A stretch of DNA of 6,896 nt from Gammaproteobacteria bacterium (GCA_012513235.1 JAAZCO010000260.1:1-6896); one strand, 5' to 3'. Shown: positions 1-6,857, counted from the first letter of the stretch. Notes: generated by a model from the letters alone, not told the origin. Numbers and translations: made by a program.

Positions 1-29
1 CCGCCCCCATATTGCCCTAATGCCCTATT

Positions 30-34
30 GAGGA
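30..34 (+). promoter_or_regulatory. Ribosome binding site of gshA (fixes the TTG start)
   Basis: GAGGA lies 7 nt before the TTG at 42-44, which is ideal Shine-Dalgarno spacing. The reading frame has no ATG near its N-terminus: the first internal Met is about residue 105, well inside the conserved catalytic domain. The TTG with this site is therefore the only start that preserves the family N-terminus. Confidence 0.8.
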
Positions 35-41
35 ATTCCCC

Positions 42-1613
42 TTGAGCGATACATATTCTCGTCGTCTGGCGCTGCTCAGCCAGCCCGAAGCCTTAGCCCA
101 GCTCAAGCACTGCCTGCATGGTATTGAGCGTGAAAGCTTACGCGTGGAGCGCAATGGTCGCTTAGCGCTGAGCAAGCATCCCAAGGCGCTTGGCGCTGCT
201 CTAACCCACGGCAGCATCACCACTGACTACTCAGAAGCGTTGTTGGAATTTATTACCGATGCGCACCCTGATTCAGCACAAACCTTAGCTGAGCTAGACG
301 ATATTCACCGCTTCACCGTTGCTAATATTGAACAAGAAGTGCTGTGGAGCCCTTCAATGCCAGGCCATTTGCCGAAAGAAGAGCAGATACCCATTGGCGA
401 GTACGGCACCTCTAACATTGGTCAATTAAAATACGTTTATCGTAAAGGCTTGGCTGTGCGCTACGGTAAAACCATGCAGTGCATTGCCGGTATTCACTAT
501 AACTTCTCTTTACCGGACTCGGTGTGGAGCTTGTTACGTGAAGCAGATAATGATCCACGCTCAGCCATGGACTACCAGTCGGCGCGCTATATCGGTTTAA
601 TCCGTAATTTCCGCCGTTACAGTTGGTTACTGATGTATTTATTTGGTGCCTCACCGGCACTGGATATCAGCTTTTTACGGGACCGTGAGCATCAGCTCGA
701 ACGCTTTGATGAAGACACCCTGTATTTGCCTTATGCAACCAGCTTACGCATGAGCGATCTGGGTTATCAAAGTAATGCCCAAGCCGGCATCACTCCTTGC
801 TATAACGAACTCAGCAGCTACACCGACAGCCTACTGTGCGCAGTGAATAAGCCCTACCCTGAGTATCAAAAGATAGGCAGCAAGCAAGGTGATGAGTGGC
901 TGCAAATCAATACCAATATTTTGCAGATCGAAAACGAGTATTACTCGACCATGCGCCCTAAGCGCATCACCTTAGACGGCGAACGTCCGGTCGATGCCTT
1001 GATTGCACGTGGTGTGCAGTATGTTGAAGCACGCTGCATTGATATCAACCCCTTCTTGCCACTGGGCATTGATTTACCACAAGCACGCTTCTTAGATACG
1101 TTTTTACTCTTTTGCGCCCTGCAAGATAGCCCACTGCTCAGTGATGCTGAGTGTCCAGCCGCGACGGAAAACTTCTTAGCCGTAGTCAAACAAGGTCGCA
1201 AACCTAACCTGCAATTGCAGCGCGGTGATGAACAGATCGCCATGCAGGACTGGGGACACCAACTGCTCGAGCAAATGCAAGCCTGCGCGCAGCTACTCGA
1301 TAGCAGCTACGCCACCAGCGAGCACAGCGAAGCATTGCGCAAGCAAGTTGAAAAGCTCAACAACCCAGATTTGACGCCATCAGCACAAGTACTCGCCAGC
1401 ATGCGCGAACAACAGTGCAGCTTCAGTCAATTTGCTTTGAAACAAAGCCTGCAGCATGCGCAAACCTTGAGCAAACCAGCCCTCGATAGCAACAAAACTG
1501 CACATTACCAACAACTTGCCGAGCAATCACATCAAGCGCAAGCCCTGCTTGAAGCGCAAGATGAATGCAGCTTTGATGAGTATATGGCGGACTTTCTAGC
1601 CCAGCCGAAGTAA
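42..1613 (+). CDS. gshA: Glutamate-cysteine ligase (gamma-glutamylcysteine synthetase)
   Basis: Catalyses the ATP-dependent joining of L-glutamate and L-cysteine to gamma-glutamylcysteine, the first and usually rate-limiting step of cytosolic glutathione synthesis. The protein has 523 residues, against about 518 for E. coli GshA, and aligns with it from the N-terminus. Family signatures seen: GIERESLRV (27-35, with metal/substrate acidic residues E29 and E31), ITTDYSEALLEFIT (59-72, with D62 and E69), GIHYNFS (150-156, H152), and YVEARCIDINPF (327-338, E329 and R331). These match the known catalytic and metal-binding positions of the proteobacterial type 1 enzyme with a 1-2 residue offset. 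There is no signal peptide, frameshift or missing motif. The start is a TTG, supported by the GAGGA site at 30-34. It is convergent with the exonuclease gene downstream and not functionally linked to it. The upstream neighbour is outside the window, so an operon with it cannot be judged. Confidence 0.97.
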   Translation: MSDTYSRRLALLSQPEALAQLKHCLHGIERESLRVERNGRLALSKHPKALGAALTHGSITTDYSEALLEFITDAHPDSAQTLAELDDIHRFTVANIEQEVLWSPSMPGHLPKEEQIPIGEYGTSNIGQLKYVYRKGLAVRYGKTMQCIAGIHYNFSLPDSVWSLLREADNDPRSAMDYQSARYIGLIRNFRRYSWLLMYLFGASPALDISFLRDREHQLERFDEDTLYLPYATSLRMSDLGYQSNAQAGITPCYNELSSYTDSLLCAVNKPYPEYQKIGSKQGDEWLQINTNILQIENEYYSTMRPKRITLDGERPVDALIARGVQYVEARCIDINPFLPLGIDLPQARFLDTFLLFCALQDSPLLSDAECPAATENFLAVVKQGRKPNLQLQRGDEQIAMQDWGHQLLEQMQACAQLLDSSYATSEHSEALRKQVEKLNNPDLTPSAQVLASMREQQCSFSQFALKQSLQHAQTLSKPALDSNKTAHYQQLAEQSHQAQALLEAQDECSFDEYMADFLAQPK

Positions 1614-1620
1614 GGCGGCC

Positions 1621-1658
1621 TGCAGTGCTGTATTGCAACCGAGCAATGCAGTACTGCA
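1621..1658 (+). terminator. Long hairpin in the gshA 3' region
   Basis: Arms 1621-1636 and 1643-1658 form a 16-bp stem with a 6-nt loop (AACCGA), beginning 8 nt after the gshA stop. Two of the pairs are G-U wobbles in the + strand transcript. In a - strand transcript they would be A/C mismatches, so the structure suits gshA mRNA. No T tract follows, so it may protect the 3' end or assist termination rather than be a classical intrinsic terminator. The second arm contains a perfect 12-bp palindrome, TGCAGTACTGCA (1647-1658). Confidence 0.55.
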
Positions 1659-1675
1659 TCAGTATTGTGCTGACT

Positions 1676-1694
1676 TAAGCCCTAACAGGGCTTA
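1676..1694. terminator. Candidate bidirectional terminator hairpin between convergent genes
   Basis: TAAGCCCT (1676-1683), AAC, AGGGCTTA (1687-1694) make a perfect 8-bp stem with a 3-nt loop. It lies 62 nt after the gshA stop and includes the stop codon of the exonuclease gene (1692-1694). Only weak T-rich sequence (TATATAG) follows on the + strand and none on the - strand, so termination efficiency is uncertain. The position between two convergent genes favours a terminator role. Confidence 0.5.
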
Positions 1695-2390
1695 TATAGC
1701 GCTCTGCTGGCGTCGACGCCAGTTTTTCAGGCTGATATCCAAATCGGCCAAGGTCTTTATGCCCTGCTGCTTCGCGCGCTTGAGTAAAATCAGCATCAAT
1801 TCAGCAGTCACCAGCGCATCCGCACTGGCGTTATGGCGCTGTAGCACCTGCAAATTAAAGAATTTCACCCAGTCATCCAGCCCTGGCAGGCGCATGCCAT
1901 GCTCGGGATACAGCAAGGGCGCGATCTCTGCCACATCATAAAACGGATGGCGTACATCATAGGCAAAGGCATCATCCATTTCTCGCACCAACATGCGCTG
2001 ATCAAAGCTGGCATGAAAGGCTAACAGCGGGCTGCTGCCGACATACTCCATAAAGCTCAACAGTGCTTTTTCTGGACGTATTCCTGCGGCCACCTCACTG
2101 GGTGGTATCTGATGAATCAAAACACTTTCACTAACCGCATGATTAGTACGGCGCAGCGTACAACTAAACTGCTGACCTAATGCAATTGCCGACTGATCAA
2201 TAGTGACAGCGCCAATGGATAGGATTTTATCTTTCAGCGTATTTAAACCACTGGTTTCTAAATCCACCACCACAAAGCGCTGTTGCTCTAGCGGCAATTC
2301 ACTGGCTAGATACACCGGCAATGCGGCTAAGCGCAAAGCATCGGCCTCACGCAACTCTGGGCTTTTACGTAACCATTTGAACAGCTTCAC
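1692..2390 (-). CDS. DnaQ-like DEDDh 3'-5' exonuclease
   Basis: A 232-residue protein of the DEDDh exonuclease superfamily, the fold of the DNA polymerase III epsilon proofreading subunit and RNase T. It is predicted to remove nucleotides from 3' ends by a two-metal mechanism. All three Exo motifs are intact: Exo I VVVDLETSGL (40-49, D43 and E45), Exo II AFHASFDQRML (124-134, D130), and Exo III HNASADALVTAELML (186-200, H186 and D191). The basic N-terminal ~35 residues are not part of the fold. No polymerase, helicase or GIY-YIG domain is attached. The start is GTG at 2390-2388, overlapping the TGA of the upstream gene (GTGA, 4 bp). No Shine-Dalgarno sequence is visible just upstream (the region is pyrimidine-rich), so translation probably depends on coupling. 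It is unlikely to be the replicative epsilon subunit, given its length and operon context; its substrate is unknown. In other gammaproteobacteria a similar exonuclease accompanies a DUF294 protein (known from family context). Confidence 0.9.
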   Translation of the reverse strand: MKLFKWLRKSPELREADALRLAALPVYLASELPLEQQRFVVVDLETSGLNTLKDKILSIGAVTIDQSAIALGQQFSCTLRRTNHAVSESVLIHQIPPSEVAAGIRPEKALLSFMEYVGSSPLLAFHASFDQRMLVREMDDAFAYDVRHPFYDVAEIAPLLYPEHGMRLPGLDDWVKFFNLQVLQRHNASADALVTAELMLILLKRAKQQGIKTLADLDISLKNWRRRQQSAI

Positions 2391-4324
2391 AGTTGATACC
2401 GGAAGGTTAAACTGGCTTGTAAACGCTGCGCTTGGCGGAAGGACTCACGCAAAATACGACGATCTAAGTGATTGAGCTCATCGGGATAAATACGGTTGCT
2501 ATAAGTCAAGTCATTACGCGCTTGTTGCTGATGCTGCTGCATGCGAATCAACTGAATAAAGTGATATGCCTCAACATAGGCATCACCATCTAGACGCTCA
2601 ATCACACCACGACTGACCAACTGGCGAATGCGTTCTGAGGTGTTACAGCTTTCCACGCCATGTGCCAAGGCCAACACGCGCACACCATCGACAAAGGGCG
2701 CCAAGCCTTTAATCTTCAGGTCCAGCGTATCTTTTTCTGCACCTTTTTTATCTAAAGCAAAATTGCGGAATAAACCGCCCAAAGGTGGCTTATTCTGAAT
2801 CGCACTTTGCGCCATCATGCGCTGGAACATATCGTTGCCACGGATCATCGACAACAGTTCACGACGCAGTGCTTGGCAGCCTTCTATTGGCCCCCAAATC
2901 GCACGCAGATCAAAGTAAATAGTGGAATACAGCAAGTTTTCTGGACTGGCTTCACGGACAATTTTGCTAAAGCGGCGTGACCATTCTTGACGTGATAAGC
3001 ACAGCTCCGCATTCCCCGCCATGATATTGCCTTTGCACAACATAAAGCCGCAATCATCTAAGGCTAAGTTGATCTCACGGGCGAGCGGCAGCAGCTTTTG
3101 GCGTACCGCATTGGCTTCTTCTTGGCTACTGGCTTCAAATAAAATACCGTTATCTTGGTCAGTGTATAAGGTTTGCTCTTTACGTCCTTCACTGCCAAAC
3201 ACCAGCCAGGTAAACTCAACGCCCGGATCACCGTGCTCTTCAATGCACAGCTCAATCACCCGCGAGACCATATGGTCATTGAGCAACGTGATTAAACGCG
3301 TCACTTGCTCAGAACTGGCACCATGGGCAATCATGCGATCCACTAGCGAGCGAATCTCATTACGCAACTGCACCAAGACCTCAATCGACGAAGCATGACG
3401 TACCGCTCGGGCTAAATGCACCAAGTCCACACGTTGCAAAGAGAACAAATCACGCTCAGACACTACTCCGACTAAACGACCCTCTTGCACCACGCACACA
3501 TGAGCAATATGACGCTCAGTCATGGCTAAGGCAGCATCAAAGGCTGAAGCATGCGGCGGCAAATGGAATGGATTAAGTGTCATCAACTCACTGATGGGCT
3601 GGCGTAAATCAGCATTGGCATCGGCAATCACACGACGCAAATCACGCAAGGTGAAAATACCTTGTGGACGCTGCAACTCATCAGTAATCACTAAGCTGCC
3701 AATTTGCTGCTCATGCATTAACTGCACAGCTTTATGTAAGGGTAAATGCCCTGCACAATTGATCGGTTGACGCATCGACAGCTCAGCGAGGCTGGTTTCC
3801 ATCGAGTATTGCGAACCTAAAGTTTCTGCAGCTCGCGTTTGCACCTGCTGATTAGCATGATCCAATAAGCTACTGATGCCGCGCACGGCAAAATCGCGAA
3901 AAGCATTGCACTGCGAAAACAGCTTAATAAAGGACGCTTTATCCAGCAGCAGACAAAAGGTGTCTTCAGCAGCAAGATGCGAGGTGCGCGTAGCACGCTC
4001 ACCTAACAATGCCGCAATCGGGAAACACTCACCTGAAGTGATTTCAAAGGTGGTTTCTTTACCGCTGTCTTGACCCTTGCGCCGCTCACCGTAGATACGG
4101 CCCTGTTTTACGATATAGAAAAACTCCACCGGCCCATCTTCAGGGCTGATGATTTTTTCGCCTTCAGCGTAAAAACGTAACTGGCAGTTTTCAATTAAAA
4201 AACTGAGGTGAACAATATCCATCTGATTAAAAGGTGGGTATTTTTGCAGAAACTCCAGCGTGCCTTGGATATTTTGTTGCACAGCGGTACGCCCTGTCTT
4301 CGCAAAGGCATCACTTCTGCTCAT
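2387..4324 (-). CDS. cNMP-like / CBS pair / DUF294 putative nucleotidyltransferase
   Basis: A 645-residue cytoplasmic protein with a signal-sensing architecture. Residues about 30-135 form a cyclic-nucleotide-binding-like beta roll. Residues about 184-236 and 247-300 are two CBS motifs, which typically bind adenine nucleotides. Residues about 318-455 are a DUF294 nucleotidyltransferase domain related to the GlnD type, with GSEGRKEQTLYTDQDNG at 377-393 (G377-S378, then D389 and D391 as likely metal ligands) and a conserved-looking C430/MAGN stretch at 430-438. Residues about 490-640 form the DUF294 C-terminal helical domain (FRNFALDKKGAEKDTLDLK and onward). The biochemical activity of the family is unproven; nucleotidyl transfer to a partner protein is inferred from the motif. 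The ATG start has AGGAG at 4338-4334, 9 nt upstream. The gene overlaps the exonuclease gene by 4 bp, so they share a transcript. It lies 235 bp downstream of glcB, behind a terminator, so its own promoter is expected in that gap. The cNMP cassette looks degenerate (see findings). Confidence 0.9.
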   Translation of the reverse strand: MSRSDAFAKTGRTAVQQNIQGTLEFLQKYPPFNQMDIVHLSFLIENCQLRFYAEGEKIISPEDGPVEFFYIVKQGRIYGERRKGQDSGKETTFEITSGECFPIAALLGERATRTSHLAAEDTFCLLLDKASFIKLFSQCNAFRDFAVRGISSLLDHANQQVQTRAAETLGSQYSMETSLAELSMRQPINCAGHLPLHKAVQLMHEQQIGSLVITDELQRPQGIFTLRDLRRVIADANADLRQPISELMTLNPFHLPPHASAFDAALAMTERHIAHVCVVQEGRLVGVVSERDLFSLQRVDLVHLARAVRHASSIEVLVQLRNEIRSLVDRMIAHGASSEQVTRLITLLNDHMVSRVIELCIEEHGDPGVEFTWLVFGSEGRKEQTLYTDQDNGILFEASSQEEANAVRQKLLPLAREINLALDDCGFMLCKGNIMAGNAELCLSRQEWSRRFSKIVREASPENLLYSTIYFDLRAIWGPIEGCQALRRELLSMIRGNDMFQRMMAQSAIQNKPPLGGLFRNFALDKKGAEKDTLDLKIKGLAPFVDGVRVLALAHGVESCNTSERIRQLVSRGVIERLDGDAYVEAYHFIQLIRMQQHQQQARNDLTYSNRIYPDELNHLDRRILRESFRQAQRLQASLTFRYQL

Positions 4325-4333
4325 GAAACGTGT

Positions 4334-4338
4334 CTCCT
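4334..4338 (-). promoter_or_regulatory. Ribosome binding site of the DUF294 gene
   Basis: AGGAG on the - strand, 9 nt before the ATG at 4324-4322. It supports this start and is the only clear Shine-Dalgarno sequence of the two-gene DUF294/exonuclease unit. Confidence 0.75.
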
Positions 4339-4366
4339 ACTCAAGTAAGCCAACCTAAGTATTGAT

Positions 4367-4385
4367 GCCAATAGTGACTATTGGC
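4367..4385. promoter_or_regulatory. Perfect 8-3-8 palindrome upstream of the DUF294 gene
   Basis: GCCAATAG (4367-4374), TGA, CTATTGGC (4378-4385) form a perfect dyad, 42 nt upstream of the DUF294 start codon. It could be an operator for a dimeric regulator, or a 5'-UTR hairpin if transcription starts further upstream. A weaker dyad, CTGCA-N7-TGCAG (4396-4412), lies next to it. I could not assign a convincing -35/-10 pair. The rest of the 4325-4509 gap is AT-rich and shows no gene. Confidence 0.45.
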
Positions 4386-4509
4386 GGCTTGTTCACTGCA
4401 TATTTATTGCAGATCACTCAATCTTGGTGGCATATTATTTTTATTAAACAAGGCTATTTTTGCAGGCTTGGCGACAATTGAACAGCACTTAATCAAAATG
4501 CTATGCAAC

Positions 4510-4532
4510 AAAAAACCGCCCGAAGGCGGTTT
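4510..4532 (-). terminator. Intrinsic terminator of glcB
   Basis: On the - strand AAACCGCC, loop TTCG, GGCGGTTT form an 8-bp GC-rich stem with a UUCG-type tetraloop. The second arm runs directly into a continuous run of six T (4515-4510). It lies 27 nt after the glcB stop codon. On the + strand the hairpin is followed only by TTTCTTG, so it acts chiefly on glcB transcripts and separates glcB from the DUF294/exonuclease unit. Confidence 0.92.
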
Positions 4533-4559
4533 CTTGTGAACACTGTACATCTTTACAAA

Positions 4560-6737
4560 TTATAAGCCATTTTTAGCTTTGTATTCGCGACGACGACGGT
4601 GCAGAACAGGCTCAGTGTAACCGTTAGGTTGTGCACGGCCTTGCAGTACTAACTCAAGTGATGCTTGGAACGCGATGTTGTCATCAAAGTTCGGTGCCAT
4701 TGGGTTGTAGATTGGGTCGTTAGCATTCTGACGGTCAACCACCACAGCCATACGCTGCATGGTTTCTACGATCTGCTCTTCAGTCACGATACCGTGACGT
4801 AACCAGTTCGCCATATGCTGGCTGGAAATACGCAATGTGGCGCGGTCTTCCATTAAACCCACATCATTGATATCAGGTACTTTCGAGCAACCGACACTGT
4901 GGTCAATCCAGCGTACAACGTAACCCAAGATACCTTGAGCGTTGTTGTCTAACTCGTTCTGAATTTCTTCAGCAGTCCAGTCAGTGCTAGGTGCCAATGG
5001 AATAGTCAGAATGTCGTCTAATGAAGCGAACTGACGCACTTTAAGCTCTTCTTGACGCGCGAATACATCCACTTCGTGGTAATGCAGTGCGTGTAAAGTT
5101 GCTGCCGTAGGTGATGGCACCCAAGCGGTGTTAGCACCTGATTTAGGGTGACCAATTTTCTGCTCAAGCATGGCCGCCATCAAGTCAGGCATCGCCCACA
5201 TACCTTTACCGATTTGTGCAACGCCTGACAGCCCTGTCGCCAAACCTGTGTCGACGTTCCAATCCTCGTAAGAAGCAATCCACTTCTCACCGCGCATGGC
5301 TGTTTTACGCACCATCACGCCCGCTTCCATAGAGGTGTGAATCTCATCACCGGTGCGGTCAAGGAAACCTGTGTTAATAAACACAACACGCTCTTTAGCA
5401 GCAGCAATACAGGCTTTCAGGTTAATCGTAGTACGGCGCTCTTCGTCCATAATACCCATTTTCAGAGTATTACGTGCTAGACCTAAAACGTCTTCAGTGC
5501 GTGCAAACAACTCATTAGCAAAGGCTGCTTCTTCTGGGCCGTGCATTTTTGGCTTAACGATATACATGCTGCCGGTGCGGCTGTTCTGACGGCTGGTGTT
5601 GCCGTTCAGGTTATGCATAGCAATTAAGCTGGTGAACAATGCATCCATAATGCCTTCTGGCAATTCGTTGCCTTGCTCATCCAAAATCGCTGGGTTGGTC
5701 ATTAAGTGGCCAACGTTACGAATAAACAGCAGTGAGCGACCGTGTAAGGTGACTTCACCACCATCCACAGCAGTGTAAACGCGGTCTGGATTCATCACGC
5801 GAGTAAAGGTTTTATCGCCTTTAGTCACTTCTTCAGACAGGTCGCCTTTCATCAGGCCTAACCAGTTGCTGTAGACCAGAGTTTTATCGTCAGCATCAAC
5901 AGCGGCGATGGAGTCTTCACAGTCCATAATGGTGGTCAGTGCTGACTCAATCAGAACATCTTTGATACCCGCAGCATCGGTTTGACCGATCATAGTGCTG
6001 GCATCAATTTGGATTTCAAAATGTAGACCGTTGTTTTTCAACAATACTACAGTCGGCGCAGCTGCAGAGCCTTGGAAACCAACCAGCTGTGCATCATCGC
6101 TCAAACCTGTGTTGCTACCGCCTTTGAGGCTCACAACCAGCTTGCCATCTTCGATGCGGTAACCGGTTGCATCAACGTGCGAACCTGCTGCCAAAGGTGC
6201 AGACTTGTCTAAGAAAGCACGTGCGTAAGCAATCACTTTATCGCCACGTACTTTGTTGTAACCCTTACCTTTCTCTGCGCCGTCTTCTTCACTGATTGCA
6301 TCAGTGCCATATAGAGCGTCATACAAAGAACCCCAACGCGCATTCGCGGCGTTTAGAGCAAAACGTGCGTTTGTTACAGGTACCACTAACTGTGGACCTG
6401 CCATACGAGCAATTTCGTCGTCAACATTTTGTGTGCTGGCTTGAAAGTCTGCTGCTTCTGGCAACAAGTATCCAATTTCTTGCAGAAATGCTTTATAGGC
6501 TACTGCGTCATGAGCTTGGCCCTTACGTGCAAGGTGCCACTCATCAATTTGTGCTTGTAAGGCATCACGTTTTTCTAGCAGGGCACGGTTTTTCGGTGCA
6601 AGATCTTTTAACACCTTCGTTGCACCTTCCCAGAACTGCTCTGCAGTTAGACCGGTACCTGGAATAGCTTGGGTGTTAACGAAGTCGTATAAAACTTTGG
6701 CGACTTGCAAGCCACCGACTTGAACGCGATCAGTCAT
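4560..6737 (-). CDS. glcB: Malate synthase G
   Basis: Condenses glyoxylate with acetyl-CoA to malate and CoA, with Mg2+, in the cytosol. It completes the glyoxylate bypass and glycolate use, and so is needed for growth on acetate, fatty acids and other C2 sources. At 725 residues it has the typical length of the monomeric G isoform, and it includes the N-terminal and alpha/beta insert domains that isoform A lacks. Catalytic signatures seen: LLFIRNVGHLMTNPA (336-350, R340), MGIMDEERRT (427-436, metal ligand E432), FINTGFLDRTGDEIHT (453-468, metal ligand D460), HSVGCSKVPD (613-622, C617) and GLMEDRATLRISSQHMANWL (627-646, catalytic base D631). The spacing agrees with the E. coli and M. tuberculosis enzymes. 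The ATG start is preceded by GAGG (6746-6743) 5 nt upstream, and the N-terminus MTDRVQVGGLQVAK fits Pseudomonas orthologues. It is followed by a strong terminator, and its leader is unusually structured. Confidence 0.98.
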   Translation of the reverse strand: MTDRVQVGGLQVAKVLYDFVNTQAIPGTGLTAEQFWEGATKVLKDLAPKNRALLEKRDALQAQIDEWHLARKGQAHDAVAYKAFLQEIGYLLPEAADFQASTQNVDDEIARMAGPQLVVPVTNARFALNAANARWGSLYDALYGTDAISEEDGAEKGKGYNKVRGDKVIAYARAFLDKSAPLAAGSHVDATGYRIEDGKLVVSLKGGSNTGLSDDAQLVGFQGSAAAPTVVLLKNNGLHFEIQIDASTMIGQTDAAGIKDVLIESALTTIMDCEDSIAAVDADDKTLVYSNWLGLMKGDLSEEVTKGDKTFTRVMNPDRVYTAVDGGEVTLHGRSLLFIRNVGHLMTNPAILDEQGNELPEGIMDALFTSLIAMHNLNGNTSRQNSRTGSMYIVKPKMHGPEEAAFANELFARTEDVLGLARNTLKMGIMDEERRTTINLKACIAAAKERVVFINTGFLDRTGDEIHTSMEAGVMVRKTAMRGEKWIASYEDWNVDTGLATGLSGVAQIGKGMWAMPDLMAAMLEQKIGHPKSGANTAWVPSPTAATLHALHYHEVDVFARQEELKVRQFASLDDILTIPLAPSTDWTAEEIQNELDNNAQGILGYVVRWIDHSVGCSKVPDINDVGLMEDRATLRISSQHMANWLRHGIVTEEQIVETMQRMAVVVDRQNANDPIYNPMAPNFDDNIAFQASLELVLQGRAQPNGYTEPVLHRRRREYKAKNGL

Positions 6738-6766
6738 TTTTGCCTCACTCTGCTTGAAAAAGCCTC

Positions 6767-6790
6767 AAAAAAAAATGGCTATAAAGCCAT
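6767..6790 (-). terminator. Terminator-like hairpin in the glcB leader
   Basis: On the - strand ATGGCT (6790-6785), loop TTAT, AGCCAT (6780-6775) form a 6-bp stem that continues into a nine-T run (6775-6767), the layout of an intrinsic terminator. It ends only 29 nt before the glcB ATG. It may end an upstream - strand transcript from outside the window, or act as an attenuator in the glcB 5' leader. The stem is short, so efficiency is uncertain. On the + strand no T tract follows. Confidence 0.55.
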
Positions 6791-6817
6791 GTAGTGCATA
6801 AATATAAATACTACATG
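6788..6817. promoter_or_regulatory. Inverted repeat with AT-rich centre, candidate glcB operator/promoter
   Basis: CATGTAGT (6788-6795) and ACTACATG (6810-6817) are exact complements separated by 14 nt, with arm centres 22 bp apart, about two helical turns. That spacing suits a dimeric regulator. The AT-rich spacer contains TATATT on the - strand (6806-6801), a plausible -10 box for glcB, but no good -35 hexamer sits 16-18 nt upstream. The inner arm shares 3 bases with the terminator-like hairpin at 6767-6790, so the two RNA folds would exclude each other. Which role applies depends on the transcription start, which I cannot see. Confidence 0.4.
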
Positions 6818-6857
6818 AATATTCGAAAAAAAGCAGAGGGAAATACACAGAGCAACT

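Larger units (their letters stand above)
6748..6838 (-). repeat. Long-range inverted repeat flanking the glcB leader
   Basis: AAGCAGAG at 6831-6838 and its exact complement CTCTGCTT at 6748-6755 (as read on the + strand). In a - strand transcript the downstream arm ends one base before the GAGG ribosome binding site of glcB. The stem would enclose both inner dyads. Eight base pairs at this distance could arise by chance, so the structural claim is weak. Confidence 0.3.

Noticed and set aside
1..45. A + frame open from the left edge that stops at the TGA 43-45, overlapping the gshA TTG (another + frame stops at 29-31).
   Set aside because: Only 9-14 codons are visible in either frame and neither gives a recognisable C-terminus, so the end of an upstream gene cannot be placed.
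1423..1659. A 78-codon - strand open frame crossing the gshA 3' end.
   Set aside because: It is antisense to gshA, starts within it and reads through the hairpin region; no coding features are seen.
1692..2390. Identification of the exonuclease as the replicative dnaQ epsilon subunit.
   Set aside because: The motifs fit the superfamily, but dnaQ in Pseudomonas normally neighbours rnhA, and the coupling to a DUF294 gene points to the other, accessory subfamily.
3021..3398. A 125-codon + strand open frame.
   Set aside because: It lies wholly antisense to the DUF294 gene, whose domains are clearly coding there; the composition is shadow-like (Ser/Thr/Arg rich) and no family is recognisable.
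4325..4509. Possible sigma-54 or sigma-70 promoter for the DUF294 gene.
   Set aside because: No GG-N10-GC pair with a TGGCAC/TTGC context is present, and AT-rich -10-like hexamers (such as TAATAT) lack a -35 partner at 16-18 nt.
6296..6667. A 123-codon + strand open frame.
   Set aside because: It is antisense to the conserved N-terminal part of malate synthase G and has no ribosome binding site or family signature.
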